From Vibrio toranzoniae (GTDB lineage: Bacteria; Pseudomonadota; Gammaproteobacteria; Enterobacterales; Vibrionaceae), in NCBI RefSeq assembly GCF_024347655.1, contig NZ_AP025514.1:1798001-1862000 (forward strand): a DNA stretch of 64,000 nt. Reading direction: 5' to 3'. A program made the position numbers and the translations under genes. The notes beneath the pieces were generated by a model. It did not search any database and was not told the origin of the DNA. It saw nothing but the letters and a program-made list of their open reading frames with translations. Shown piece after piece: positions 9,739 through 18,256 of the stretch. Each line of letters starts with the position of its first letter. Positions within the stretch are counted from its first letter, which is position 1.

Positions 9739-10539
9739 TTGAGCGCCAAATATTCTTATTTAGCTTGGCAAGTGAATACTTCTAGCCCAGCAGAAAAGCT
9801 TGTTTTATTGATGCTTGCAGACGGTGCTGATGAGTGCGGCTACACCAATGTGTGCTTACAATCAGCAGGTCAGCTTTGTGCTCTCTCTACCTTTGGTTTG
9901 GCCGACTGTCTTAAATGCTTGGTCGACCAAGGCTTTCTCGATAAAATAAAAGTAGATTATCGAGACAAAAAAGAGATTCACGTTTTCAAAATGCTCATTG
10001 AGCAAGTACAAGAGCAAGCTCAGGTTGATGTTGAAGCGCAACCGCCCAATAGCATACCAGTGTATTCTACTGCACCAGCACCAGCACCAGCACCAGCACC
10101 AGCACCAGCACCAGCACCTAAGTTTCAACCTGCGCCGGCGCCAATGCAAAATATGCAGCAAGCCCCTCGCCCACAAGGCCGAGGCTCAATGAACAGCAAT
10201 ACTGTTTCAACTCATGATCTCAACGAAGAAGAGATACCATCATGGGCAGAACGTGCGTTTAAGTTCTCCGGCTTGTCCGGTGACCATAGTTTAGTATGGA
10301 AGAAATTTGTCCTCTGGTATAAAGCCAAAGCCAATGAATTAATGCCATTATCTCGGATTGAATCCAAGCTGCAGTACTGGCTAGTTAACGAGAAGCAAAA
10401 TGAAAGACAGAACCAGAAAACCTCTCAATATTCAGGAAATGCAGGACAAGCTCAAGGAAATGGGTATCGACAAAAGCTTAGCCCATCTGAACGCTTCAGG
10501 CAGCAGCTCATCCAAAAAGGCAAAAAGCCAACCTTCTGA
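9739..10539 (+). CDS. DnaT-like replication protein with a Pro-Ala repeat
   Basis: 266 residues. The N-terminal part (1-95) resembles a winged-helix replication-initiator domain (LAWQVNTSSPAEKLVLLMLAD, then CLQSAGQLCALSTFGLADCLKCL; both of the kind seen in phage O/RepO-like proteins). A Pro-Ala linker (about 110-135) follows. The C-terminal segment WAERAFKFSGL...WKKFVLWYKAKANELMPLSRIESKLQYWL (key Trp/Phe positions) is reminiscent of the DnaT ssDNA-binding domain. The predicted start is TTG with a weak ribosome site; no better in-frame start was seen. It overlaps the following lambda-P-like gene by 140 nt. The pair resembles an O/P primosome module. I am fairly sure of the replication flavour but not of the exact family. 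Confidence 0.6.
   Translation: MSAKYSYLAWQVNTSSPAEKLVLLMLADGADECGYTNVCLQSAGQLCALSTFGLADCLKCLVDQGFLDKIKVDYRDKKEIHVFKMLIEQVQEQAQVDVEAQPPNSIPVYSTAPAPAPAPAPAPAPAPKFQPAPAPMQNMQQAPRPQGRGSMNSNTVSTHDLNEEEIPSWAERAFKFSGLSGDHSLVWKKFVLWYKAKANELMPLSRIESKLQYWLVNEKQNERQNQKTSQYSGNAGQAQGNGYRQKLSPSERFRQQLIQKGKKPTF
10072..10119 (+). repeat. GCACCA hexanucleotide tandem repeat
   Basis: Seven perfect GCACCA units (10072-10113) plus one GCACCT, encoding Pro-Ala dipeptides in the linker of the DnaT-like protein. The 6-nt period keeps the reading frame, so slippage would change linker length without destroying the protein. Confidence 0.9.
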
Positions 10540-11236
10540 GCCAGAACCAAAAGTTCAACGTGAAGCTCCAGTAGCACCTGAAGTAATTGAAAATCAAAGT
10601 ACCGAAGTGAAAGTAGCGGCGGGACAAGCTGCAGACTCAGGTGCGTCTCAACAAGTGCCTGTTGTTGATCAAGATCCTGCAGAATTGGAGTTAACAGATT
10701 GGTGTATCCACGTGTTCGGCTCTTTTTTGAGCGTATATGAAACACAATGGGAATATCAATACGGCAGTGAGCCGAGCGGTAAGTTTATTGAATTTGCTAA
10801 CTCTGTCGATTCAGACGGCCTAAACCGTGTGCTAATGCACTGCCATGAACGTATTCAACTTGGCAACAGCTGGCCGCCACAAATGGGTGAGCTTTGGATC
10901 CTAAAAGACTCTTTGACTGAAGAGGAATTATTGGATAGCCGTATTCGAGTGTTATCGCGCGGTGGTGTGAACAAGATTGAGAAGTGGTTAATCCAAAACA
11001 AGCTGTACGATTTAAAACGCACAGCTGAAAACAAGCTCGATGGCCTGTTCAAAAAATACTACTTAGAAGCGAAACGTTTAGATGAAAAAGGTATGCTTGA
11101 CACCGAGTTACCAGATTACCTTCTTACCGCTAACTCCGTAAAGAACCTGAACGATTTAAAACGCGAAGAGTACGAAAGCAAACACGGTAAAGCAATTAAC
11201 CCAAGAATTCAGAAGATTCTGAACAGTAAAAAGTAA
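10400..11236 (+). CDS. Phage lambda P-like replication (helicase-loader) protein
   Basis: 278 residues from the first ATG; later in-frame ATGs at 10439 and 10460 are also possible. The first 95 residues are low-complexity (Ser, Lys, Pro, Glu) and probably disordered. The following domain (ELTDWCIHVFGSFLSVYETQWEYQYG... then NGW-like SWPPQMGELWIL) recalls the lambda P helicase loader. In that family a similar helical block ends in a Pro-Ser-Pro/Phe motif. The C-terminal 100 residues are helical and charged. The ORF overlaps the DnaT-like gene by 140 nt in another frame, so the two are surely co-transcribed and probably translationally coupled. A strong terminator follows. Function by analogy only. 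Confidence 0.55.
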   Translation: MKDRTRKPLNIQEMQDKLKEMGIDKSLAHLNASGSSSSKKAKSQPSEPEPKVQREAPVAPEVIENQSTEVKVAAGQAADSGASQQVPVVDQDPAELELTDWCIHVFGSFLSVYETQWEYQYGSEPSGKFIEFANSVDSDGLNRVLMHCHERIQLGNSWPPQMGELWILKDSLTEEELLDSRIRVLSRGGVNKIEKWLIQNKLYDLKRTAENKLDGLFKKYYLEAKRLDEKGMLDTELPDYLLTANSVKNLNDLKREEYESKHGKAINPRIQKILNSKK

Positions 11237-11331
11237 CCGCCCTTCCGTTATCGATTTAGAGTGCCGTTCATTGTAAGAAAATACAGTCTATCGTAAAAAA
11301 GTGCAGTAGCTATTACACGGTTAACAGATAC

Positions 11332-11362
11332 AAAAATGCCAGCTATCAAGCTGGCATTTTTT
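11332..11362. terminator. Bidirectional intrinsic terminator
   Basis: 11-bp stem (11334-11344 with 11349-11359), 4-nt loop, with a T tract on the plus side and an A tract (T on the complement) on the other. It serves the P-like gene and the convergent barrel gene. Confidence 0.85.
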
Positions 11363-11430
11363 ATGAATTCTTACGAACTCTTTAACAAATATCCGTGACC
11401 AACGGTAAGTCCGTCACTGACTGCCAGTAA

Positions 11431-11925
11431 TTACAGCAGGTGGATAGTTGCGTTTAGAGAGAAAACGCCTGAGTCGTCATCTTTCATTTTGAAGTTTTGG
11501 TAGCTAGCGCCTACAGATAGTGGGCCAAAAATAAAGTACTCAGCGCCTACACCGTACATGATATCTACATCGTCTTGTTTAAAGCCGTCAGCTTTCAGCT
11601 CGTATGAATGAAGACCACCTTTCGCGTATACGTGAAGAGGACCGAAATCGATACTTGGTTTGATCGCTAGGTATGCCGTGCTTGCATCTAGGTTACTACG
11701 AACCGTGTTGCCATATTTTACGCTATCGAAAGAACCTAGATCCCAGTAACCCGCTTCAACACCGATTAATGGCAGAATACCAGTACCCACGTGGATACCC
11801 ATCGCAGTTTCTTCTTCATTGCCTAATGAGTTTTGACCACCCATTACACCACCATATACCCATGAATCAGCCATTGCTGTTGAAGATGCACCTAGCAGTG
11901 CTAGTGCCAATAACGTTTTTTTCAT
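11431..11925 (-). CDS. Small outer-membrane beta-barrel protein
   Basis: 164 residues from MKKTLLALALLGASSTAMA, a textbook signal peptide cleaved before DSWVYGG. An AGG ribosome site precedes it; a longer reading frame upstream lacks these features and is ignored. The mature part has about eight amphipathic strands with Gly and aromatic residues (WVYGGVMGGQNSLG, IGVEAGYWDLG, VYAKGGLHSYELK, YGVGAEYFIFGPLSVGASYQNF). It ends SLNATIHLL. This fits the 8-stranded OmpX/OmpA-like porin-fold group (outer membrane protein beta-barrel domain). The specific role is unknown. It is a single gene, convergent with the P-like gene. Confidence 0.8.
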   Translation of the reverse strand: MKKTLLALALLGASSTAMADSWVYGGVMGGQNSLGNEEETAMGIHVGTGILPLIGVEAGYWDLGSFDSVKYGNTVRSNLDASTAYLAIKPSIDFGPLHVYAKGGLHSYELKADGFKQDDVDIMYGVGAEYFIFGPLSVGASYQNFKMKDDDSGVFSLNATIHLL

Positions 11926-12068
11926 ATTCGACCTTTTCGTCCTAATGGCCGACCTTAAGTGGTAATAAATTGCCACCAAGTCGCCCTGTATGTATTAACT
12001 ATTCAATTAGTAATGCAATAAAGCAAGATTTATACCCAAACCTTGCCATTGCGTCTAGCTTTATTCTT

Positions 12069-15000
12069 TTAGCAAGCATCAATCGCGTTTTTAACACGCT
12101 TATCTGACACCGGGTAAGGCGTACCAAGCTGCTGAGCGAAGAAGCTTACACGAAGCTCTTCTATCATCCAACGCACCTCTTTCACGTTTTCTGGAACCGC
12201 GATCCCCTTTGGAATCTTATTCAGCAGCTCTTTGTAATCGTTCATTACTGACTCAACTTTGATCATGTGTAAGCGATCTTTGTTCGGGTCAATAGGCAGC
12301 TTCTCCATGCGGCGTTCTATCGCCTTCATATAGCGTAGAATATCTGGCAAGCGTTTCCATCCACATTCTGTGGCAAACCCCTTAAAAATCAAATCTTCTA
12401 CTTGAGCTTTTATGTCAGAGAGAGCGAATGCCATTGAAAGATCAACGCGTCCTTTCAGCTTCTTGCTGATGCTGAATGCCGTAGTTAAAATGGTTTCAAC
12501 CTGCTGAGCAATCTCAACAACGGTGTCACCCAGCTCTGCACGCACGTGTTCTTTCAGAGCTTCAAACTGTTCTGGTTCCCAAACCAAACCGCCCTTCTCT
12601 TCAATCAACTTATCAATACCACAAGCGATACAGTCGTCGATCAAATCAAGCACCTGTCCGTATGGGTTGAAGTACAAGCCAAGTTTCGATTTATTCGGCA
12701 GGTTCGAGTGCAAGTATTTAATCGGAGATGGCACGTTCAACAAGATCAAACGACGCTGACCCGATTTCATTGCCGAGATCTGCTCTTGCTCGGTTTCGAA
12801 CAGTTTGATCTCTACGCTGTCTTTGGTGTCCACCAGCGCAGGGAAGGCTTTCACATCGTAGCCACCGCGCTTCTGTTGGTAGACTTTTGGCAATTCGCCA
12901 AAGCTCCAAGTGTGCAGGTTCTGCTGTTCGATGTCATCGTCTGCCACTTTAGAAAGCGTTTCTTGAACCTTGTCTTTCAGGCTCTCTTTCAACTCATGCA
13001 GATCTTTCTGTTCTTTCAGCTTACGCTTGCGATGATCCACAGCACGGAATGTTACCTTTAAGTGCTCTGGTATCTGGTCTAACTTCCAGTCTTCACGCAT
13101 TACTTCAACACCTGTCATGCGGCGCAGCTCTTTCTCAAGAGAGTCCAACAGTGGCGCTTCAAGTGGTGTAACACGAGCTAAGAACGCATCGGCGTAGTTT
13201 GGCGCAGGCACGAAGTTACGGCGTAGCGTTTTAGGTAGCGACTTAATCAGGCTAATCACTAGCTCTTGACGTAAGCCTGGGATCTGCCAATCAAAACCGT
13301 TCTGGTCGATTTGGTTCAAGATAGGCAGCGGAATGTGTACCGTTACACCATCGTTGTCGTCGCCCGGCTCAAACTGATAGCTTAGCTTCAACTTGATACC
13401 ATTTTGGTGCCAGAAGTTTGGGTAATCCAAATCGGTAACATGGCTTGCGTCACCTCGGAACAGCATCGACTTTTCGAAGTTGAGCAGGTCAGGCGTTTTC
13501 TGGCTAGTCTTCTTCCACCATGTATCAAAGTGGCGCCCTGAAACCGCCTCTTCACCTACACGTTGGTCATAGAAATCGAACAACTCATCATCATCGATCA
13601 AGATGTCACGACGACGTGATTTATGCTCTAGCTCTTCGACTTCTTGTAGAAGCTTACGGTTCTGCTTGAAGAAGGCGTGTTTGGTTTCCCACTCACCTTC
13701 TACTAATGCGCTACGCACAAACAACTCACGGCTGACGGTGGCATCAATCGCTCCGTAGTTCACCAAACGTTTCGGAATGATTGGGATTCCGTAAAGCATC
13801 ACTTTCTCGTGAGCCATTACTGCCGCTTGCTTCTTCGACCAGTGTGGTTCGCTGTAGCTGCGCTTGATCAGATGTTTCGCCAAAGGTTCAATCCATTCCG
13901 GTTGAATTTTGGCGATAACACGACCCCAAAGTTTTGAGGTTTCCACTAGCTCAGCAGACATGATCCATTTAGGTTGTTTCTTAAATAGGCCAGACGCAGG
14001 GAAGATATGGAAGCGCGCATTACGAGCACCTTGATATTCATTCTTCTCTTGGTCTTTCATACCGATGTGCGAAAGCAAACCTGATAGCAGCGACATGTGA
14101 ATACCATCGTAGCTGCCCGGTTCGTCGTTCAACTTGGTATCTAGTTCACGCATTGCTTGGTGAATTTGGAAATACACATCTTGCCATTCACGAATACGTA
14201 AATAGTTCAGATAATCTTGTTTACACTGTTTGCGGAACTGGTTGCTCGACAGCGCTTTTTGTTGCTGCTTAATGTAATCCCATAGGTTCACAAACGTGAT
14301 GAAGTCAGACTCTTTATCGAAGAAGCGCTTGTGCTTGTCATCAGACGATTGTTGCTTATCTGATGGACGCTCACGCGGATCTTGAATCGACAATGCAGAC
14401 GCAATAACCATCACTTCGTGCAGGCAACGGTTGCTTGGCGCTTCAATCACCATACGTGCTAAACGTGGATCGATAGGTAGCTTCGCTAGCTTACGACCAA
14501 TCGCCGTTAGCTTCTTCTTATCGTCGCCTTGATTCTTGTTTTTGTTCGCGGCGGGATCGGCTGTCGCGATCGCACCCAGCTCTTCAAGCAGCCTTACACC
14601 ATCTTGAATGTTGCGCTTATCTGGCGCTTCAACAAATGGGAAGGCTTGAATGTCGCCTAAACCTAAGGCTGTCATCTGAAGGATAACGGATGCTAGGTTA
14701 GTACGAAGAATCTCTGGATCAGTAAACTCTGGGCGTGACTCGAAATCTTCCTCAGAGTACAAACGAATACAGATACCTTCCGCAACACGACCACAACGAC
14801 CTTTACGCTGGTTTGCACTTGCTTGAGACACAGGTTCAATCGGTAGGCGTTGTACCTTAGTACGATAACTGTATCGGCTGATACGTGCCGTACCTGGGTC
14901 GATCACGTATTTGATGCCAGGAACGGTTAACGAGGTTTCAGCCACGTTAGTCGCCAGAACGATACGTCGACCAGTGTGGGACTGGAAGATACGGTTCTGT

Positions 15001-16139
15001 TCACCCGCCGACAAGCGCGCATACAACGGAACAACCTCCGTATCACGCAGGTTACGCTTATTTAGCGCATCTGCGGTATCACGAATTTCTCGCTCACCGT
15101 TCATGAAGATCAAGATATCGCCAGAACCTTCATCACACAGCTCATCAACCGCTTCAAAAATGCCTTCGATTTGATCGCGGTCTGAATCACTTTCATCCCC
15201 CCCTAATGGGCGGTAACGCGTATCAACTGGGTAGGTACGGCCAGACACTTCAATGATAGGCGCATTGTTGAAGTGCTTAGAGAAACGCTCTGGGTCGATG
15301 GTTGCCGACGTGATGATCACTTTGAGATCAGGACGCTTTGGCAGCAACTCTTTCAGGTAACCCATGATGAAGTCGATGTTCAGGCTACGTTCGTGCGCTT
15401 CATCGATGATGATGGTGTCGTACTGATTTAAGAAACGGTCGTGTTGAATCTCCGCCAGTAGAATACCGTCGGTCATCAATTTGATTTGGGTGTTATCAGA
15501 AATCTGGTCGTTGAATCGAACCTTATAACCAACAAACTCACCCAGTTGTGTTTCCATCTCTTCAGCAATACGGTTAGCAACCGAACGCGCCGCAAGACGA
15601 CGAGGTTGAGTATGACCAATTAGGCCAAAGCGGCCACGGCCAAGCTCAGAACAGATTTTTGGTAACTGAGTGGTTTTACCCGAGCCTGTTTCACCCGCCA
15701 CGATAACCACTTGGTTTTCAGCAATGGCTTTCGCGATGTCTTCGCGCTTTTGGCTGACGGGGAGAATCTCTGGGTATTCAATCGTTGGTTTTTGTGCAGC
15801 ACGATGGGTTGCCGTCATCATCGACTTGGCAATATCTAATGCGATTTCATCGAAAACAGCATGCTTAGATTGTTCATTCTTAATGCGGCTTGCACCAGAG
15901 ATGCGCTTACTTAAACGGAAGCGGTCGCGCATCATGCACTCATTTAAGGCCTTACGAAGAGAGGCTGGGCTATTTTGAGATGCGCTAGCTTTAGGTGCTT
16001 GCTGCTTTGGTTTTTGGTTTTGTTTTGGGTTTTGCTTAGCTTGATTTGCAGAGGAATCAGGTGTCGCGTTTGAATTCGCGGCATGGCTCTGATTCGCAGT
16101 ATGGTTGTTTTTGTCTGCTTTTTCCGGAGACGAAGTCAC
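12069..16139 (-). CDS. hrpA: ATP-dependent RNA helicase HrpA (DEAH box)
   Basis: 1356 residues. In E. coli HrpA is linked to mRNA processing and ribosome rescue. The N-terminus (1-60) is a Vibrio-style Asn/Gln/Lys/Ala-rich extension. The helicase core then has Walker A GETGSGKT (about 149-156), DEAH (IIIDEAHERSLN) and SATID, followed by the C-terminal helicase, HA2/OB and long HrpA-specific C-terminal domain. The start chosen is GTG at 16139 with AGGA 6 nt upstream, giving VTSSPEKADKN. An ATG 19 codons earlier has no ribosome site. The alignment to the E. coli protein (about 1300 residues) is long and obvious from memory. Confidence 0.96.
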   Translation of the reverse strand: MTSSPEKADKNNHTANQSHAANSNATPDSSANQAKQNPKQNQKPKQQAPKASASQNSPASLRKALNECMMRDRFRLSKRISGASRIKNEQSKHAVFDEIALDIAKSMMTATHRAAQKPTIEYPEILPVSQKREDIAKAIAENQVVIVAGETGSGKTTQLPKICSELGRGRFGLIGHTQPRRLAARSVANRIAEEMETQLGEFVGYKVRFNDQISDNTQIKLMTDGILLAEIQHDRFLNQYDTIIIDEAHERSLNIDFIMGYLKELLPKRPDLKVIITSATIDPERFSKHFNNAPIIEVSGRTYPVDTRYRPLGGDESDSDRDQIEGIFEAVDELCDEGSGDILIFMNGEREIRDTADALNKRNLRDTEVVPLYARLSAGEQNRIFQSHTGRRIVLATNVAETSLTVPGIKYVIDPGTARISRYSYRTKVQRLPIEPVSQASANQRKGRCGRVAEGICIRLYSEEDFESRPEFTDPEILRTNLASVILQMTALGLGDIQAFPFVEAPDKRNIQDGVRLLEELGAIATADPAANKNKNQGDDKKKLTAIGRKLAKLPIDPRLARMVIEAPSNRCLHEVMVIASALSIQDPRERPSDKQQSSDDKHKRFFDKESDFITFVNLWDYIKQQQKALSSNQFRKQCKQDYLNYLRIREWQDVYFQIHQAMRELDTKLNDEPGSYDGIHMSLLSGLLSHIGMKDQEKNEYQGARNARFHIFPASGLFKKQPKWIMSAELVETSKLWGRVIAKIQPEWIEPLAKHLIKRSYSEPHWSKKQAAVMAHEKVMLYGIPIIPKRLVNYGAIDATVSRELFVRSALVEGEWETKHAFFKQNRKLLQEVEELEHKSRRRDILIDDDELFDFYDQRVGEEAVSGRHFDTWWKKTSQKTPDLLNFEKSMLFRGDASHVTDLDYPNFWHQNGIKLKLSYQFEPGDDNDGVTVHIPLPILNQIDQNGFDWQIPGLRQELVISLIKSLPKTLRRNFVPAPNYADAFLARVTPLEAPLLDSLEKELRRMTGVEVMREDWKLDQIPEHLKVTFRAVDHRKRKLKEQKDLHELKESLKDKVQETLSKVADDDIEQQNLHTWSFGELPKVYQQKRGGYDVKAFPALVDTKDSVEIKLFETEQEQISAMKSGQRRLILLNVPSPIKYLHSNLPNKSKLGLYFNPYGQVLDLIDDCIACGIDKLIEEKGGLVWEPEQFEALKEHVRAELGDTVVEIAQQVETILTTAFSISKKLKGRVDLSMAFALSDIKAQVEDLIFKGFATECGWKRLPDILRYMKAIERRMEKLPIDPNKDRLHMIKVESVMNDYKELLNKIPKGIAVPENVKEVRWMIEELRVSFFAQQLGTPYPVSDKRVKNAIDAC

Positions 16140-16201
16140 AGCGTGTCCTATTCTTTCTCTTATATAAACTCGCGCGATTGTACCACAAGTATTCAATAAA
16201 A

Positions 16202-16272
16202 AAGCCTGAGGGCTATGTGAAAACTGCGCTAACGTTTAAAAACTCAGCGATTCCACAGCAGCTGTCAGGCTT
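16202..16272. repeat. Interrupted long-stem inverted repeat
   Basis: Outer arms AAGCCTGA (16202-16209) and TCAGGCTT (16265-16272) enclose shorter pairing blocks TGTG/CACA and CGCT/AGCG. The whole could fold as one imperfect hairpin of about 70 nt, downstream of the MipA-like gene and upstream of hrpA. It probably acts as a terminator, but no strong T tract follows. Confidence 0.45.
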
Positions 16273-16307
16273 CTTATCTCAGGTCCAATCAACACCTAAA
16301 TCAATCG

Positions 16308-17624
16308 TTAAAACTCATATTGGAAATAAACGGTGTTGTAGTTACTGCCACCTTTGATTCGACCAAACTGAGAGGCGTTTTCAAAGATCGCCGAGCGATG
16401 GTGTAATGAATAACCGAACCATAAGTTGTTCAAATCGTTGTTACCAATTAAATCACCCACATTCACATCGAATGAGAAGTCTAGGTAGTTCAACAAGTGA
16501 CTTGCGGTGTAACCTTTGCGATCCATCTCAGAGCCTTCGATGTAGGTAATCGAATCGATGTACGACATACCTTCTGCGACACCAAATCGCCACAGTGTCG
16601 GCCAGTCAAACGTGTAGTAGGCTTTGATCGCAATGATGTATTCCGTACTCCTAGATTGAACATCTGAACTCCAGTGGTGCGCAATACCCGGCGTTAGGTA
16701 GATGTCCAACGGGAAACCAAACACTTCGTCAGTTAAAGGGTGACCATAGAAGAAGGATATAAGCTGATTGTTGTATTCATCTTTCTCACCGTTGAAAGTG
16801 ATGATTTCACCAATGTTCGATGGCGTTGCCCAGCCGTGAGCAACACGCAGATAAGGTGCGTTACTTAGCTTAGGTTTTGGAGCCTTTTCTTTGTCGTTGA
16901 AGAAACCAAAGCCAAGGTAGAGTTCACCTTGATAACGGTCTTCCACAATTGAAGAATCGTAAGCATTATCGTCCAATCGAGTCACGCTGGTCGAACCCAA
17001 TAGATAAAGGTTTGAAAATACATGATAACGCGCTTCTACGCCGACATTTAGGTCAACACCTGCACCAATGGCTTCATTAGATGCTGAGTAGTATTCGCTA
17101 TTGAAGTCGGCACTTTTATAACGCAGCGTCGCGCTTGGAGAGAATTCCCAATCGCCCGTCTCATACTTGGCTTTCACACGCAGATTACCGTGGAAGTTAT
17201 ACTCACTGTCACTCATAATTTCCGTCTCGACAGCCCATTGCTCATCAAGTTGGTAAGTGAGTTGAGTACCAAAATCGGCGGTATCGCCCTCAATGGCGTT
17301 TTGCTCTGAAGCTGGGATATCAATAAAACGCATACGAGAAATAGCGCTAAATGACCACTTTTCATCTTCGGTTTGGTACAGGTATGCCCCCATTTCAGTT
17401 CCGTCAATAAACACGTAATCGTTCTTGAAGAATAACATCGGGACAAATGAGTTAACCGACTGATCGCCCCCAGAAGTGTCGTAAGGAATGCTCGCGGTTC
17501 GGAACATTGCAGCAATGCCCCATTCTTGCTCTTCCGCAGCCCACGCCACGCTGTTACCTAAAAAAGCGTTACTTAATAAAACCGCCCCATACGAGATGAG
17601 CTTCGGTGAAAATTTGTGCTTCAT
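16308..17624 (-). CDS. MipA/OmpV-family outer-membrane protein, extended
   Basis: 438 residues starting MKHKFSPKLISYG, with a signal peptide cut near AWAAEEQEW. The first half (about 25-255) reads as the MipA/OmpV barrel (WGIAAMFRTASIPYDT, SFVPMLFFKNDYVFIDGTEMGAYLY, FGTQLTYQLDEQWAVETE). The remainder is an extra region of about 180 residues with a PagL-like feel (LTPGIAHHWSS, WFGYSLHHRSAIFE, GGSNYNTVYFQYEF). The chain ends in Phe. E. coli MipA is about 248 residues, so this is nearly double. MipA was described as a scaffold for murein enzymes and OmpV as an osmoregulated porin. Which role applies here is unknown. Divergent from the gene at 17706. Confidence 0.8.
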   Translation of the reverse strand: MKHKFSPKLISYGAVLLSNAFLGNSVAWAAEEQEWGIAAMFRTASIPYDTSGGDQSVNSFVPMLFFKNDYVFIDGTEMGAYLYQTEDEKWSFSAISRMRFIDIPASEQNAIEGDTADFGTQLTYQLDEQWAVETEIMSDSEYNFHGNLRVKAKYETGDWEFSPSATLRYKSADFNSEYYSASNEAIGAGVDLNVGVEARYHVFSNLYLLGSTSVTRLDDNAYDSSIVEDRYQGELYLGFGFFNDKEKAPKPKLSNAPYLRVAHGWATPSNIGEIITFNGEKDEYNNQLISFFYGHPLTDEVFGFPLDIYLTPGIAHHWSSDVQSRSTEYIIAIKAYYTFDWPTLWRFGVAEGMSYIDSITYIEGSEMDRKGYTASHLLNYLDFSFDVNVGDLIGNNDLNNLWFGYSLHHRSAIFENASQFGRIKGGSNYNTVYFQYEF

Positions 17625-17705
17625 TCTTGTGTAATTACTCTTTGTAATAAATATTGTGTTACTGAATAGACATTTCTTAGTCATTCCGGCTAACTAATTT
17701 TAGGT

Positions 17706-18248
17706 TTGAACAGCATTGACCGTTACAATGAAGGATATTCTCGGTCAAATGAAAGTATTGTGAAAGTTTCAGAATTACAAAACATTATAAACCACTTACC
17801 CAGTGATTCCGACCCAGATATCGTTATGGGTGAGGAGTGGTTACCAGAGCGATTGGTCAACACAAAGTTAGACGGTGAATTGCTGTTTCTGGAATTCGAT
17901 AATGCCCCCGAAGAAAACCAAGGGGACGACGAAGGCCGTGGTTTTGTTGAGCACGAAATTTCGATGATTCGAGAGAAGCTTGAGCAAGTCTTAGACGCCC
18001 CTTCCGATACCCAGACTAAAGCCGATGCCCTATTGGCGATATTTCTCATGGGCCATGAACTTTCTAGCTCAGAAGTTATCGAAGTCCTTGAGATGGCAGA
18101 GTCTGAGGTAGCAGAGCAAGAGGTAATAGAATCTGAAATTTCAGAATTGGAAATATCGACTCTCGAAGCTAACGAACCTGAAACACCAGAACTCGGCACC
18201 TCTGCGCTTGAAACAAAAAAACTCAACGACACACCTCCAACGATTTAG
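17706..18248 (+). CDS. Acidic protein of unknown function upstream of a PhoD-like gene
   Basis: Up to 180 residues. The N-terminal 90 residues look folded (VSELQNIINHLPSDSDPDIV, EEWLPERLVNTKLDGELLFLEF). The last 50 are a run of Glu/Ser/Leu blocks of the pattern xEISELEIS, probably a disordered or coiled tail. No signal peptide or known domain. The start is uncertain: TTG at 17706 has an AGG only 2 nt away, and GTG at 17760 (VKVSELQN) is an alternative. It is followed 8 nt later by the PhoD-like gene, so the two form an operon. I do not recognise the family. Confidence 0.6.
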   Translation: MNSIDRYNEGYSRSNESIVKVSELQNIINHLPSDSDPDIVMGEEWLPERLVNTKLDGELLFLEFDNAPEENQGDDEGRGFVEHEISMIREKLEQVLDAPSDTQTKADALLAIFLMGHELSSSEVIEVLEMAESEVAEQEVIESEISELEISTLEANEPETPELGTSALETKKLNDTPPTI

Positions 18249-18256
18249 GAACCGTT

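Noticed and set aside
9862-10176. Minus-strand reading frame with a Cys-Trp repeat
   Set aside because: Caused by the GCACCA repeat read backwards; no ribosome site.
12546-13061. 171-codon reading frame opposite hrpA
   Set aside because: Antisense shadow of a highly conserved coding sequence.
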